From NCBI GenBank assembly GCA_001724245.1, contig MEDX01000028.1, positions 1 to 41,293 of the forward strand: a stretch of DNA of 41,293 bases. The letters are read 5' to 3'. The stretch is from Fonticula-like sp. SCN 57-25 (lineage: Eukaryota; Nucleariida; Rotosphaerida). The notes beneath the pieces are model-generated. The model was given only the letters and a program-made list of their open reading frames with translations, was not told the origin of the DNA and did no database searches. The translations under genes were made by a program, and so were the position numbers. How positions within the stretch are numbered: position 1 is the first letter of the stretch; the number at the start of each line of letters is the position of its first letter. Below are positions 11,243 through 22,068 of the stretch, one piece after another.

Positions 11243-11573
11243 CTGCGCACATGTTGGTGAACTCTAATTCGAGCATGAAAGTCCGATAAAAGGGATTTGT
11301 TCATATAATAATTTACTGCGATATCAATATGGTATATTTACTTTTTTGATAAACAACTCGACGATACATTTTTCAAAGATACGAATTAGTGCGCAAGAAT
11401 ACATACACCAACGGATATGGTTTGACAAACAAAGCGAGAGTAGAACTGCAGCAGAGCATGATGGCCAGCAACAGGCTTGCTACAGACACTCCCTCTGAAA
11501 ATAGCAATAGTAGACAGCAAAAGGAACTGATGCGAGACGGGATAGATATGAAGAAGAAACGTTTGCAGTTGCT
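11243..11573. other. Convergent 3' intergenic region (translin / YPD1)
   Basis: 331 nt between two stop codons. It is AT-rich compared with the genes, as expected for 3' UTRs. I see no conserved frame or hairpin. Confidence 0.5.
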
Positions 11574-12154
11574 CTAGTCCTCGGGCGGCGGAGGCGTGTC
11601 GAGCGGCATGTCGTACAGGCCGTACAGGTACTTTTTCGCTTCCTCCAGCTGCCCCGGAATGCTACCAACACTGGGTAAGTACCTACACTCAGCAGCCGCA
11701 GCGCCCGCGACGTACGCTTTAATGAGCTTTTCGCACGCCTTTGCCGCCTCATCCTCGGGCACGGGGGTCGACTTGTCCGGCAGCTCGCGCGCCGCTTGGT
11801 TCTGTATCGTCTCGCACGACTCGCGCACCTTGCGGATACCAACCACGGCGGCGCTGCCTTTCAGGTAGTGCGCGCGTTTGGAGAGGTTTGTGAGATCCCG
11901 CTTTCGCCTGCAACGTGGCAACCGTCATGAGCAACGGTCAAAAAAGGAAAAGGGAAAAGAAAACGAGGAAATGGCGCGTACAAAAGATCGGCCAATTCGG
12001 GCACAACGTCGTTTGCTTGCGAAAAAAACTTTAGAATGAGCGTCCTCGAAAAAGAGTCGTCATCGTCATCGTCGCACGACTTGATCGACTCAAAGGCGGG
12101 GACCATGATAATGCCATCGTCCAGCGCGTCAAAGTCAATCTCGGTCGCGGTCAT
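11574..12154 (-). CDS. YPD1: Histidine phosphotransfer protein, Ypd1-like
   Basis: HPt phosphorelay protein that shuttles phosphate from hybrid histidine kinases to response regulators (Ssk1/Skn7 in fungi). Two exons, 12154-11982 and 11907-11574, intron 74 nt; 168 residues, like yeast Ypd1 (167). The HPt signature is SKRAHYLKGSAAVVG with the phospho-accepting His at 71, preceded by FFSQANDVVPELADLL and followed by IRKVRESCETIQN, the typical Ypd1 pattern. An acidic Asp/Ser stretch lies before the domain. Start at 12154 is the first ATG of the frame; the frame is open about 90 nt upstream without an ATG. Its presence suggests a multistep phosphorelay and HOG-type osmosignalling in this organism. 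Confidence 0.9.
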
Positions 12155-12815
12155 CTTCCTGGAGGCAGTATTCACTGCCGGCTCAGTGTCGTCGGAATCC
12201 GCCCGAGGCCGCTTTTGTTGCGCAGACGCCAGGTTTACTCAAATGTCCTCAAGAAACGAGGGCGCGCAAATAACGGAAACAACCACGTCAAAAAAGAAAA
12301 AAAAGAAGAGATCTCTGCTGAAGCAGCGCGAGAAATCAGCAGGTGTTGATGCCGTTACCCCGCTTCCAATTCGCGGTTCTCCGAGCGCAGGACACTGGAA
12401 GAGCAGCAGGAGCAAGGGAGGTCGAGTCACACTTGAAACAAGTGAGGCGGGTGGACCCAGGGGGGAGGCTGGCAAATCCGGACTTGGCGGATGCAAACTG
12501 AGATGCAAACTGAGATGAAGGTATGTGACCCCTTTCCTCCTGCTTTCCTCGGCCGCTAGCAACTTTAACGCGCCCATATTGCGTGTACACCTGGCGGGTG
12601 TGTCCCTGGTGCGTATGGCAAGGTTGCTTCACGTTTACATATGCGCGATAGGGCGGCTGATAGGCTCTGCCCGCGCCAAGTCAGGGGGTCACATTTTTTC
12701 TTTGGCAGAATTGGAGGTTGCAGTCCGAGTCTTGATGGTCATCAGTGCCAAACACTGATTAACTTTGGCAGTTTGCACTTTGCAGGATTGCAGGCGGCAG
12801 TCTCGAACAGCGAGC
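12155..12815. promoter_or_regulatory. Divergent intergenic region (YPD1 / zinc finger-DBP5) with repeated motifs
   Basis: 661 nt between divergent starts. It holds a perfect 12-bp tandem duplication ATGCAAACTGAG x2 at 12491-12514, the sequence TTGATGGTCATCAG at 12732-12745 (also found at 16286-16299), and GCAGTTTGCACTTTGC at 12768-12783, 33 nt before the DBP5 ATG. I see no convincing gene in it. Confidence 0.5.
12491..12514 (+). repeat. 12-bp tandem repeat containing the GCAAACTG motif
   Basis: ATGCAAACTGAG occurs twice head to tail in the YPD1/DBP5 intergenic region. Each unit contains GCAAACTG, the motif that recurs upstream of other genes here. Confidence 0.85.
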
Positions 12816-14702
12816 ATGTCGTTCAAGTGCACGGTCTGCGGCGAGGAGCTGTCGTCGGCAAAGGGCCTTTCGATGCATAACAAGCAGCGCGTACGCTTTC
12901 TCGGATATAATATATTGTTTATTGTACTTTTTTCTCTGACATGCGTCCTTTCCAGCATGGCAATGCCGATATTGCACAGGCGACCGCCGCTGTCAGCGCA
13001 ATGAAGACTACCTCGTGGGCCGACGACGTGTCGGATGACGAGGACGGTGCCCCCGCCCCCGTTGCCAAGCCGGCGGCTGCTCCTCAGCCCGCCGCTGCCA
13101 AGCCCGCCGCCGCCCCTCAGCCGGCCGCTGTTGAGCCCGCTGTCGAAGCATCGGAGCCCGCCGGGCCCCCGGTCGATGCTTCCGAAGTCCTGCAGACGCT
13201 CGTGCACACGCTCAGCGAGGTCGAGGTGAAGCTTGCCGAGCAGCAGGCGGACTCCAAGTCGCCCCTCTTTTCTGCGCACACATTCGAAGAGCTAGAACTG
13301 TGCGCATTTTTTCCCTCGTTTTCCCTGCTAACCATGCACAGGTCGCCCGAGCTGCTCAAGGGCGTTTACTCGATGGGCTTCAACCGCCCGTCCAAGATCC
13401 AGGAGCGCGCTCTCCCCCTTCTCCTGCGCAATGGCCCGAACGGCCGCCCGCGCAACGTCATTGCGCAGTCGCAGTCTGGCACGGGCAAGACGGCCGCCTT
13501 TGTGATTACGTGCCTGAGCCGCGTGGACGCGTCGCTCGACACGCCACAGGCGCTCATTCTGGCGCCGGCGCGCGAGCTCGCCGTTCAGACGAACGAGGTG
13601 CTCAAGGGCGTCGGCAAGTTCACCACCGTCAAGAGCTGCCTCGCCGTCGCCGGCCGCCGCCGTACGCATTTCCCGCCTCTTTTTCATGTCCGCGTCTTAC
13701 ACGCAAATTTTTTCATGCAGACACGGGCACTATCAAGGAGCAGATTGTTGTTGGCACGCCCGGTAGTATTCTCGAGCTCATGCAGCGCCGCTTCATTAAC
13801 TTGTCGACGATCAAGGTGTTTGTGCTCGACGAGGCCGACCAGATGATGAACATTCAGGGGCTCGGCGAGCAGTCCATGGTCATCTACGAGTACGTTTTCT
13901 GTCGCGATTTTCATATTTAATTTGTGCCTATTTTTTAATGCTAAATGGTGGTACAGCAATGTGCGCAAGGCGTCGCCCGAATGCCAGGTGCTCTTCTTCT
14001 CCGCGACGTACCCCGACGCCGTGAGCCGCGTCGCCAAGCGCATGGTGTCTGAGCCCAATATGCTCTACCTGAAGCGCGAGCAGGTGGCGCTCGGCGCCAT
14101 CCGCCAGTACGTCATCCGGTGCAAGGACGAGGACGAAAAGATGTCGATGCTCTCGGACCTGTACGGCCTCTTGACCGTCGGCTCGAGCATGATTTTCTGC
14201 AACGTACGCTCTATTTTTTCGTGTGTTTTCCCGCATGCTGATACTTTTTTTGTTTTAGCGCATTGATACTGCTCAGATGATCAATGACCAGATGAACAAG
14301 GAGGGCTACACAGTGTCGCTGCTGACTGGCCGGCTCGACAGCACGGAGCGCGACCGCGTCATGGACGACTTTTGCAAGGGCAAGAGCAAGGTGCTCGTGT
14401 CCACAAACGTGCTCGCGCGCGGTATCGACGTCGCGCAGGTGTCGCTCGTAATCAACTTTGATGTGCCGACGGCCTTTTCAGAAGACCGCTCGGCCGTGCC
14501 GGTGGCCGACTATGAGACGTACATTCACCGTATTGGCCGCACGGGGCGCTTTGGCCGCTCGGGAGTGGCCATCAACATGGTCGACTCGCAGGTGACCATG
14601 GGGCTCGTCAAGGACATTGAGCGCTTCTACTCGCACCCGATCGCCGAGCTGCCCGTCGACCTCGGGGCGCTCGAGGCGATCCTGCAGAACAAGTCAAGCT
14701 GA
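12816..14702 (+). CDS. DBP5: DEAD-box mRNA-export helicase DBP5/DDX19 with an N-terminal C2H2 zinc finger
   Basis: ATP-dependent RNA helicase that releases export factors from mRNA at the cytoplasmic face of the nuclear pore. Exons 12816-12890, 12956-13299, 13342-13661, 13721-13889, 13957-14203, 14259-14702; 532 residues. The helicase core matches DDX19/Dbp5: [15 protein letters not shown], motif [11 protein letters not shown] (about 186), DEAD in FVLDEADQM (about 282), [16 protein letters not shown] and [13 protein letters not shown]. The first exon plus the first residue after the intron encode a perfect C2H2 finger, C5-x2-C8-x12-H21-x4-H26, joined in frame. An Ala/Pro-rich linker (PAAAPQPAA repeats) precedes the core. 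The helicase call is firm; the finger rests on the inferred 65-nt intron. Confidence 0.93.
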
Positions 14703-14846
14703 GCGGAAGCCGCTTGTGTATCGAAAACAATAATATAAAGTGTGCATCCATTGAACAGCGTCGCATCTTTTGGGTTTACATTTGGAAACGTTTCAATACT
14801 TTTTTCTTTTCTATTGAAACAGATAGCATACATTTCAACCCTCCTT

Positions 14847-16208
14847 TCACGCACTCTGCACCTTGCTTGGCCTTGTTACGATGAGCTTGCCATCGGCGCC
14901 TCCACTCAAAATATTTCCATCGTCCGTCCACTCGACGCAGAGCACCTTGTCCTTGTGCGGCGTGACTGTGTGGATTGGCTGGAGCGCCCTGACGTCCCAC
15001 ACCTTGATGGTCCTGTCGTACGACCCCGACACAAACTGCAGCGACGTCCCCGACGCCGGCGCCCACGCGACGCACGACACAAAGTTCTTGTGGCTCACGA
15101 GCTTTTGCTTGATGACGGCGCCCTCGCGGACGCGCGGGTCCCAGATGCGCACGGCCTTGTCGGCGTGGCCGGTGATGATGAGCGAGCCGGCCTCCGAGTA
15201 CGACATGGCCTGGATCGCCGTGTCGCCCGTCATAGAGTGCACGTTGATGCCAGTGTTCATGTCCCATTGCCGGATGACGTGGTCCATGCTCGAGCTGAAG
15301 AGCGTCTCGGGAGTCGTCCACTCGATCCCAGTGATCGCGGCAGTGTGCCCATTCATATTGGTCAGCGAGTGGCGGAGCGCCACGTCATCGTCCTGGCGAG
15401 CGGCGACCTTGCGGCGCTTGCCGACCGTCGCGCCGGCGCTCGCGTGCCCTTCGGCATCCGTCACCGACGTCTGAAGATCCCAAATCTTGAGCTGGCCGTC
15501 CCACGAGCCAGACACAAAGCGAAGCGGGGTGACATTGTTCACGGCAACAGCGTCAACGGACGACGTGTGGCCAACAAAGCGCGCCGTCGCAACAAAGGCG
15601 GGCTTGCCTTCCTCATTCTCGCGGGCCTGGAAGAGACGGACCGTCTGATCCTGCGATCCCGTCAAGACCATCTGTGACGTGGTCGACACGACCGGGGCGA
15701 CGCACTTGATCGGTTTCGTGTGCGCGGCGGTAAAGGTGAGCGGCTCGAATTCGCTCGTCCAGAGACGCAGCCGGCCGTCATACGCGCCTGTGACAACACT
15801 GAAAAAAAGAGAGGCGTCAGTACGCGCGGGATCAGGGGAGCGCAGGACGCACGTGGTGCCGAGATGCTTCACGCACGACACCCAGTCATCGTGCGTGTGG
15901 CTCGCGACCTGCTCCGGCGGTGGGAGCGCTTCTACATATTCAAGCGTGATAACCTGCTCAGAAGAAAGCGAGTGCTCATCAATGTAGTCTTGGAGGCTCC
16001 CGAGAAGGAAGCGGCCATCAATCAAAAAGTGGAAGGGGCGAGCGGGCTCGCTCTCAAGCAAGTGGTTGACAATCTCGCTCAAACCATACCGGCGTAACCG
16101 AAGTGGAACGGCGATAGGGGCGTCCGTGACCGCGTCTTCGGCGCGCGCGGTGACAAAGCGAACCTTGATCTGCGCCTCATTGGACGCGTCCTGAGCCGGT
16201 GTCGCCAT
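14847..16208 (-). CDS. YTM1: Ribosome biogenesis WD-repeat protein WDR12/YTM1
   Basis: Subunit of the PeBoW/Nop7 complex (with Nop7/PES1 and Erb1/BOP1) needed to make the 60S ribosomal subunit in the nucleolus. Exons 16208-15853 and 15798-14847; 435 residues. It has an N-terminal NLE/ubiquitin-like domain (IKVRFVTARA ... VPLRLRRYGLSEIVNHLL), the MIDAS-binding region used by Rea1, then a seven-bladed WD propeller with GSWDGQLKIWD, SSMDHVIRQWD, GHADKAVRIWD and GSYDRTIKVWD. The 54-nt intron (15799-15852) has no stop and keeps frame, so unspliced mRNA would add 18 residues. Start at 16208 is the ATG of MATPAQ; it is divergent from the kinesin gene over 197 bp. Confidence 0.92.
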   Translation of the reverse strand: MATPAQDASNEAQIKVRFVTARAEDAVTDAPIAVPLRLRRYGLSEIVNHLLESEPARPFHFLIDGRFLLGSLQDYIDEHSLSSEQVITLEYVEALPPPEQVASHTHDDWVSCVKHLGTTCVLRSPDPARTDASLFFSVVTGAYDGRLRLWTSEFEPLTFTAAHTKPIKCVAPVVSTTSQMVLTGSQDQTVRLFQARENEEGKPAFVATARFVGHTSSVDAVAVNNVTPLRFVSGSWDGQLKIWDLQTSVTDAEGHASAGATVGKRRKVAARQDDDVALRHSLTNMNGHTAAITGIEWTTPETLFSSSMDHVIRQWDMNTGINVHSMTGDTAIQAMSYSEAGSLIITGHADKAVRIWDPRVREGAVIKQKLVSHKNFVSCVAWAPASGTSLQFVSGSYDRTIKVWDVRALQPIHTVTPHKDKVLCVEWTDDGNILSGGADGKLIVTRPSKVQSA

Positions 16209-16405
16209 GCTGCCTACCGGTATGCAAGGCCACGCTGCCACTGAATCTGGGGCAGATTTGACAATCGACCATGATCAAGCCATTTTTGATGGTCATCAGC
16301 GAACGCCGTTACAAACCGTTGTCACGCTTTTGAAACATCAGTGTCTGCGCCTGCATCGAGGCGGCGGAGCGGCCCGAGTAGCACAGCAAAGAGGCGCCGA
16401 CCAGA
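16209..16405. promoter_or_regulatory. Bidirectional promoter (WDR12 / kinesin-12)
   Basis: 197 nt between two divergent starts. It carries TTGATGGTCATCAG at 16286-16299, shared with the region upstream of DBP5, followed by CGAACGCCG. A CAGTTTGC copy lies at 16440-16447, inside the first kinesin intron. Confidence 0.5.
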
Positions 16406-19400
16406 ATGGACTCTGCGGCAGCGTACGCACTCTACTATTCAGTTTGCATGAAGAGATCCCGCCGTGTCGCTAATCTCTTTGGACAGCGAGAGTATTCGGG
16501 TGTCAGTCCGTGTGCGTCCGGTGACGGCCGTAGAGACCACATGGGGACAGGTCGAGACGCTTAGTGTCCGCGCGGATCCCGAGCAGAACGCAGTGTTTGT
16601 GACGGGCCCGAAGGAGCAGGAGACGTTTTCTTTTGATCATGTAGCGGGCGAGCGCTCGACGCAGGAGGAGATCTTTCGTGTGGCGGGAAGGCCGACCACC
16701 GACAACTGCCTGCGTGGCTACAATGGCACCATCATCGCATAGTACGCCACGCCGAATGAGCACTAATATCAAAGTACTATGTCTAACCGCGCCATATAGT
16801 GGCCAAACCGGCAGCGGAAAGACGTTTACGATGTTTGGTCCTCTCGAATCCGCTGCTCGCCAATCGAGCGAGGTCCGCGGCGTCATCCCGCGATGCCTCG
16901 AGCATCTTTTTGCGGGAATTCAGCGCGAGCAAAAAAACAGCGGCGGGCGGATTTCCTACACGTGCCGCATTAGTTATGTTGAAATTTACCACGAGAACGT
17001 GTACGACTTGCTTGGCCCCAACGGACCGGCGCAGCACCTCTGCCGTACGCCGTTTTACGTTTGCGCCAAAAATGCTCATTTAATGGTAGAATTGCGCGAG
17101 GACAGCCGCCGCGGTGTCTTTGTTGACGGCGCTGTTGAGGAAGTTGTTTCATCCGCTGACGCGGCCTACTCGCTTTTGCTGCGTGGCGCGCAGGCCCGCC
17201 GCGTTGGCTCGACTGCCATGAACCACGAGAGCTCCCGCAGCCACTCTGTGTGTACAATCTTTATTTCTAGCTCGCTGACAGAGGACGGCATGACGAGCGT
17301 AAAGGAGGCGCGTCTCTGCCTTGTTGACCTGGCTGGCTCGGAGCGGCAGCGCGACACGCACGCGACCGGCTCGCGGCTCAAGGAAGGTAGCAGCATCAAC
17401 AAGGCGCTGTCGACGCTTAGCAATGTTATCCACGCGCTGAGCACGAATCGCCAGTTTATTCACTACCGCGACTCGAAGCTGACATTTTTGCTGCGCGACT
17501 CGCTCGGCGGCAACGCCAAGACGCACATCATTGCCAATATCTCGCCCGTCTTTGCCAACTATTCCGAGACGCTCTCGACGCTCCGTTTCGCGCAGCGCGC
17601 CAAACTCATCAAGAACAAGGTGTCGCTGAACGAGAACACGACCGCGCAGACGGAGCAGCTTCGCGAGCAGAACCGTCTTTTGAAGCTTCAGATTGCGCAG
17701 CTTGAGCAGAGCAAGGGCAGTCTCGTGTCTGCGTCGGCGCCTGACGAGCTGCAGGCCCAGCTGAACGACCTTAGCAACGCGCTTGTGATTGCGCTGGAGA
17801 AGCGCAAGGTGGCCGAAAAGGGCCTCGAGGACCACGCGCGGCTGTACAGTGTCGCGCAGAGCAACCTTGACATGGCGAGGCAGCAGCTCCGCCGCGAGCG
17901 CATGGTGATCCGTCTCCGCAACGCCTCAATTGATGCGCTCAAGCCCGGCGCGCCGCCGTCAGCCCTCAAGGTGTTTGCCGACCGCGCGCCTCTTGAAGAA
18001 GCCGTTGAGGAGCTTCACGCGGCGCTCGAGCGCATGCCCGAGATGATCAAGCACGCCGTTGACGCCGAGCAGCTGCGCGTCACGATGGCCGAAAAAGACC
18101 GCCTGATTGAGATTTACGCCAACTTTGCCGCCGAGCGCGCGCGCCAAGAGGACTACCAGCGTCAGCTGAGCGACCACCTGATTGAGCTCAAGGCGCAGCT
18201 TGCGTCGGCATCGGCGGCCGCGGCGGCGCAGGGTCTTGATGGGCCAATGGACGCGCGCACGCGCACGCAGGTGAGCGACTTGCGCCAGCGGCTTGCTGAA
18301 GAGACGCGCATTGCCGAGGAGCTCTCGTCAAAGTACAAGGCGCTTGTTATAGAGTCGGAGAGCCACCGCGCGCGCGCCGTCGAGCTTGAGGTCGAGCTTG
18401 AGAGCGCGCGCAAACTGCAGGTCGGTTTGCAGGCGGCGCTCGATCAGATGCGCGCGAGCCGTGAGCAGGAGGTCGAGGGTCTCAATATGGCCATCGAGAC
18501 GCTGCGTATGGAGAAGGGCGCGTCGGCGAATGACGCAGGTGAGCGTGCAGAGTTGCAGCGCATGTTGACCGACGCCCGCATGATGCTGGCGCAGCGCGAC
18601 GAGGAATTGTCGCTTGTGAGGCACAAGGCGGTCAAGGCGGAGAGCCGCGCTCGCCGCGCCAGTGACGCAGTACGTTTACTTATTTACTTTTGTATGTTTT
18701 ATTGACGGTCTGCAGTTTGCACAGGAACACATGAAGCGCAACATTGCGCTTGAGGCCGAAAAGCATCAGCTCGAAAAGCAGCTTGGCGGTTCGTTTTTCG
18801 CTTTTTTTCCCTCTCTTTTGCTGACAGATGTGTGATTCCAGATGCTGCGCAGCGGCTTTCCGAGCGCGACCGCGCCGTTGAGAACCTCGAGCAAGAACTG
18901 ACCGACCTTCAAGGCGCGCTTGAGCAGGGCGCCAAGGACCGCAGCGATCTTGAAGCCGAGCTGCTGAGCGCCAACAGCAAGATGGGCACCCTCGAGCAGC
19001 GCCTTGACGAGGCCGCCTCCAAAGAAGACGAGCTTGCCACGCAGGTGCAGAGCCTTCAGGACGAGCTTACCTTTCACACTGCGCGCGGCGTCGAGGACGG
19101 CAAGGCCATTCTTGGCCTCACCGGCACGATTCAGTCGCTTGAAGGGCAGCTCAAAGCGGCCTTGGAGCGCGTCTCGCACGCCGAGCAGGACATGCGGAGT
19201 CTTCGCGAGGAGCGCTCGGACGGCACCGCTCAGACGATGCAGGAGAACCAGCGGCTTCGCGAGGAATTGTGGGAGCAGCAGGAGGCCTTTGCGGCGCAGA
19301 GCGAGGCGCTGAACAAGGCGACGGCGGCGCTCGGCGAGGCGACGGTGGCGAGCGAGGAGGCGTGGCGCGAGTGCGACGCCGCCAAGGAGGTCGCCGAGCG

Positions 19401-20898
19401 CCTTTCAGAGGAGGCGGCGACGCTCAGAGCTTCGTTTGCCGAGCAGCTCGCGCGTGTCGAGGCGGACGCGCGCGCGGCGCAGAGCGCGGCAAAGGCGGAA
19501 ATTGCGGCGATGCGCGACGAGGCGGCTGACGCTGCGTCGCGCGAAGGGCGGTTGAGGCTCGAGTTGCAGGCTGCTGTGAGGCAGCGTGATGACGTGCAGG
19601 CGCAGATGACGTCAACATTGGAGCGGTGCCGCGACATGGAGGAGCACTTGACGATGGCGCGCGCGGACGCGGAGACGGCCTCGGGCGCGGCGTCGGATAC
19701 GATTCAGAGGCTGAGCGAGGAGGTGGCGGCAAAGGCGGCCGAGTTGCAGGCGGCGCAGAAGAGGGCGGCGCAGTTGCAGGCAACCTTGGAGCAGATGCAA
19801 GAGTCGTCAAAGATGTCGGCTGGTACGGAATGGTAATAGAATAAAAGTAAAGTATTAATTGTGGGTTTAGAATCGACAGATGATGCGCTTAATGCTATCA
19901 GGCGCGATCTCGACCGCACAATCTTTAGGAATAACGAGTACGCTTTATATAGATTATTGCTTTTTTGACCCCCCTTTTTACACTTTTTGTACCAATTTTG
20001 CCTCCATTTCTCTCACTTATGATTTCCGTTGTTTTAACTGATTTTTTCTAGACTTGAAACGCAAGCGAGCGCACTTGCTTCTGACTTGCGCAACGCCGAG
20101 CTGCTCATCCAGCAGGGCCGCCTTGACCTCAAGGAGCTCCAAGAGAGCGCCGATGAAGCCAAGCACGCCCTCCTCATGGAGCGCACCGCCCTTCAGCAGC
20201 GCACCGCCGCGGCCGACAGGCTTCAGTCTCAAGTATCCGCTCTTCAGCGCAATGAAGAAGAGCTTTCCGAGGCGCGCGCCCTATTGAGCCGCCAATCCGG
20301 CAAGCTGGCCACGCTTGAAGCCGAGTGCGCGCGCCTTTCAAAGGAGCTTGCACTAGCCGACGGCGCCAAGAAAGACGCCCTTTCCGCGCACGCCGAACTT
20401 CAATCGAACCTGCAGAGCTGCCGCGAGATGGAGTCGCTTGCGCACGCGCGCGCCGAAGAGAGCGAGACGCGCCTTCAGCAGCTTCGCGAGGAGCACAAGC
20501 GCGTTGTTGATGCGATGACGTCGTCGACAGAGGCGATCGAGTCGCTTCAGAATGAGAATCTTTTGCTGAGCCGGCACAACAATTCAAAGCAGCGGATTCA
20601 GCACTTCGTGACGGTGAAGAAGCAGAATGATGACTTGCAAAAGCAGGTGGCGGACCTGCAGCGGCAGCTGGCAGAGGCGCAGTGGCAGCTGGGCGGCGAG
20701 CAGGCGCCTGCTTCGAGGAGGTCGACGGAGCAGTTTGCCGTGCCGCAGACGCCGACGCCGGCGCCGACGCCGCAGCCGTTGAAGGAGAGGAAGGCGCCGA
20801 CAGCGCAGCAGGAAGTGCAGGAGGCGGCAAAGGCGGCGCCGCCGGCGAGGGAGTTGAGGTCGAGGGCGAGGTCGCAGAGGGCCGCGCAGAGTAGTTGA
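16406..20898 (+). CDS. KIF15: Kinesin-12 (KIF15-like) motor protein
   Basis: Plus-end-directed spindle motor, 1354 residues. Exons 16406-16422, 16487-16741, 16800-17044, 17090-18669, 18716-18788, 18842-19822, 19871-19937, 20052-20898. The motor (about 8-345) has GQTGSGKT (P-loop, 92-99), NHESSRSHSV (switch I) and LVDLAGSERQ (switch II). Kinesin-12 features are the RGVIPR region, RRGVFVDGAVEEVV, DTHATGSRLKEGSSINKALS and FAQRAKLIKNKVSLNE, close to animal KIF15. About 1000 residues of mostly Ala/Glu/Leu-rich coiled coil follow, then a Pro/Ala tail. The first exon is only 17 nt (MDSAA plus part of a codon) and is chosen because it restores an ATG and the SIRVSVRVRP start; this is the least certain part. 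The 45-nt intron at 17045-17089 is in frame and stop-free, so it is inferred only from homology. Confidence 0.92.
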
Positions 20899-21113
20899 GT
20901 GATGCTGTTTTATATCAAAATTCTCTCTGTTATGTTTGATGCAATACCAATAGAGTAGGAATAATCCTTGAATACATGAGAACTGGTCTGAAAGGGCGTT
21001 ATTTTATGGTGCATTGCACGAAAACCAGTGAACATTGTTCCTTATTTCCCTCCAAGGCTTCAAGATTGCTGATTTCGTGTTTCCCGCCAAAAATCTGGTT
21101 TGAAAGATCTGTC

Positions 21114-21939
21114 ATGAGCTCCATCGTGGCAAACTTTGTGCAAAAGGGCCGCAAGATCGTCGCGATCGGCCGCAACTACGGGTGCGCCATTTCCTTCCCA
21201 TTATCAAAATGAAGCTTATGGTGTTGCTTTAGCGCGCATGCAAAGGAGCTTGGCAATGCCGTTCCGACCAAGCCGTTCTTCTTCCTCAAGCCGACCTCGA
21301 GCTACGTCGTGGAGGGCCAGGCGATCGAGGTGCCCGCTGGCGTCGATGTCCACCACGAAGGTACAAAATCTTATTTAGCGTTGTTTTTGGCTTATTTTGG
21401 CTTTTTCAGTGGAGCTGGGTGTTGTGATCGGCAAGACTGGCCGCGACATTCCCGTCGCCGATGCCCACAGCCACATTGGCGGCTACTGCCTCGCGCTCGA
21501 CATGACTGCGCGCAACCTGCAGGTATATTTTCTTTGTTCCTTTCCATTTTTTGTATAGTTTGCTTACTTTGAGTAGATTGAGGCCAAGAATGCCGGGCTT
21601 CCGTGGTCGGCCGCCAAGGGCTACGACACGTTCTGCGGCGTGAGCGGCCTCATCGCCAAGGAAAAGATCCCGGATCCCGACAACATCTCGCTTTGGCTCG
21701 ACGTGAACGGGACGCGCCACCAGTCGGGCAACTCGCACGACATGATCTTTAGCGTGGCGCAGCTCATCGCGCACACGAGTACCATCATGAGGCTCGAGGA
21801 GGGCGATCTGCTCCTCACGGGGACGCCGGCGGGCGTGGGGCCCGTCTTGCCGGGCGACGTTATCACGGCGGGGCTCGGCGACGGAATTGCCAAGATTACT
21901 TTCAACGTCATTGCGCGCCCGGCGCCCGCAAAGTTGTGA
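21114..21939 (+). CDS. FAHD1: Fumarylacetoacetate hydrolase domain protein FAHD1 (acylpyruvase/oxaloacetate decarboxylase)
   Basis: Mg2+-dependent hydrolase of the FAH superfamily; FAHD1 cleaves acylpyruvates and decarboxylates oxaloacetate, usually in mitochondria. Exons 21114-21181, 21233-21360, 21410-21522, 21577-21939; 223 residues against about 224 in human FAHD1. Visible motifs: VAIGRNY near the N-terminus, FFLKPTSSYV, HHEVELGVVIGK (metal-binding Glu pair), LALDMTARNLQ (metal-binding Asp), GLPWSAAKGYD, KEKIPDPD and LTGTPAGVGPV. No mitochondrial presequence is evident; the protein begins MSSIVANFVQKG. It lies 215 bp after the kinesin stop on the same strand. The reaction is family knowledge; substrate is not shown here. 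Confidence 0.94.
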
Positions 21940-22068
21940 GGAATGTGCCGCTTTATAGAACTGTGCTGGAATCGGCAGCAAACCGAATGTAAGATGGTCA
22001 TACGTACATTATCAACATTAAACTATCGCAAAGAGTCTCTGCGCTCTACAAATAAACATAAAAAGACA

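Noticed and set aside
11661-11720. Possible extra short intron in YPD1 exon 2
   Set aside because: The candidate GTAGGT...GTAG stretch is only about 25 nt, shorter than any other intron here, and the frame is open without it.
12239-12577. 112-codon minus-strand frame ending in FLEDI, possibly an upstream YPD1 exon
   Set aside because: It has a poly-Phe run and SLHLSLHPPSP-type repeats but no homology, and a stop separates it from the YPD1 frame.
14742-15677. 311-codon plus-strand open frame
   Set aside because: Antisense to the WDR12 WD repeats; low-information Arg/His/Val-rich sequence.
17149-17835. 228-codon minus-strand open frame
   Set aside because: Antisense to the kinesin motor domain; no homology seen.
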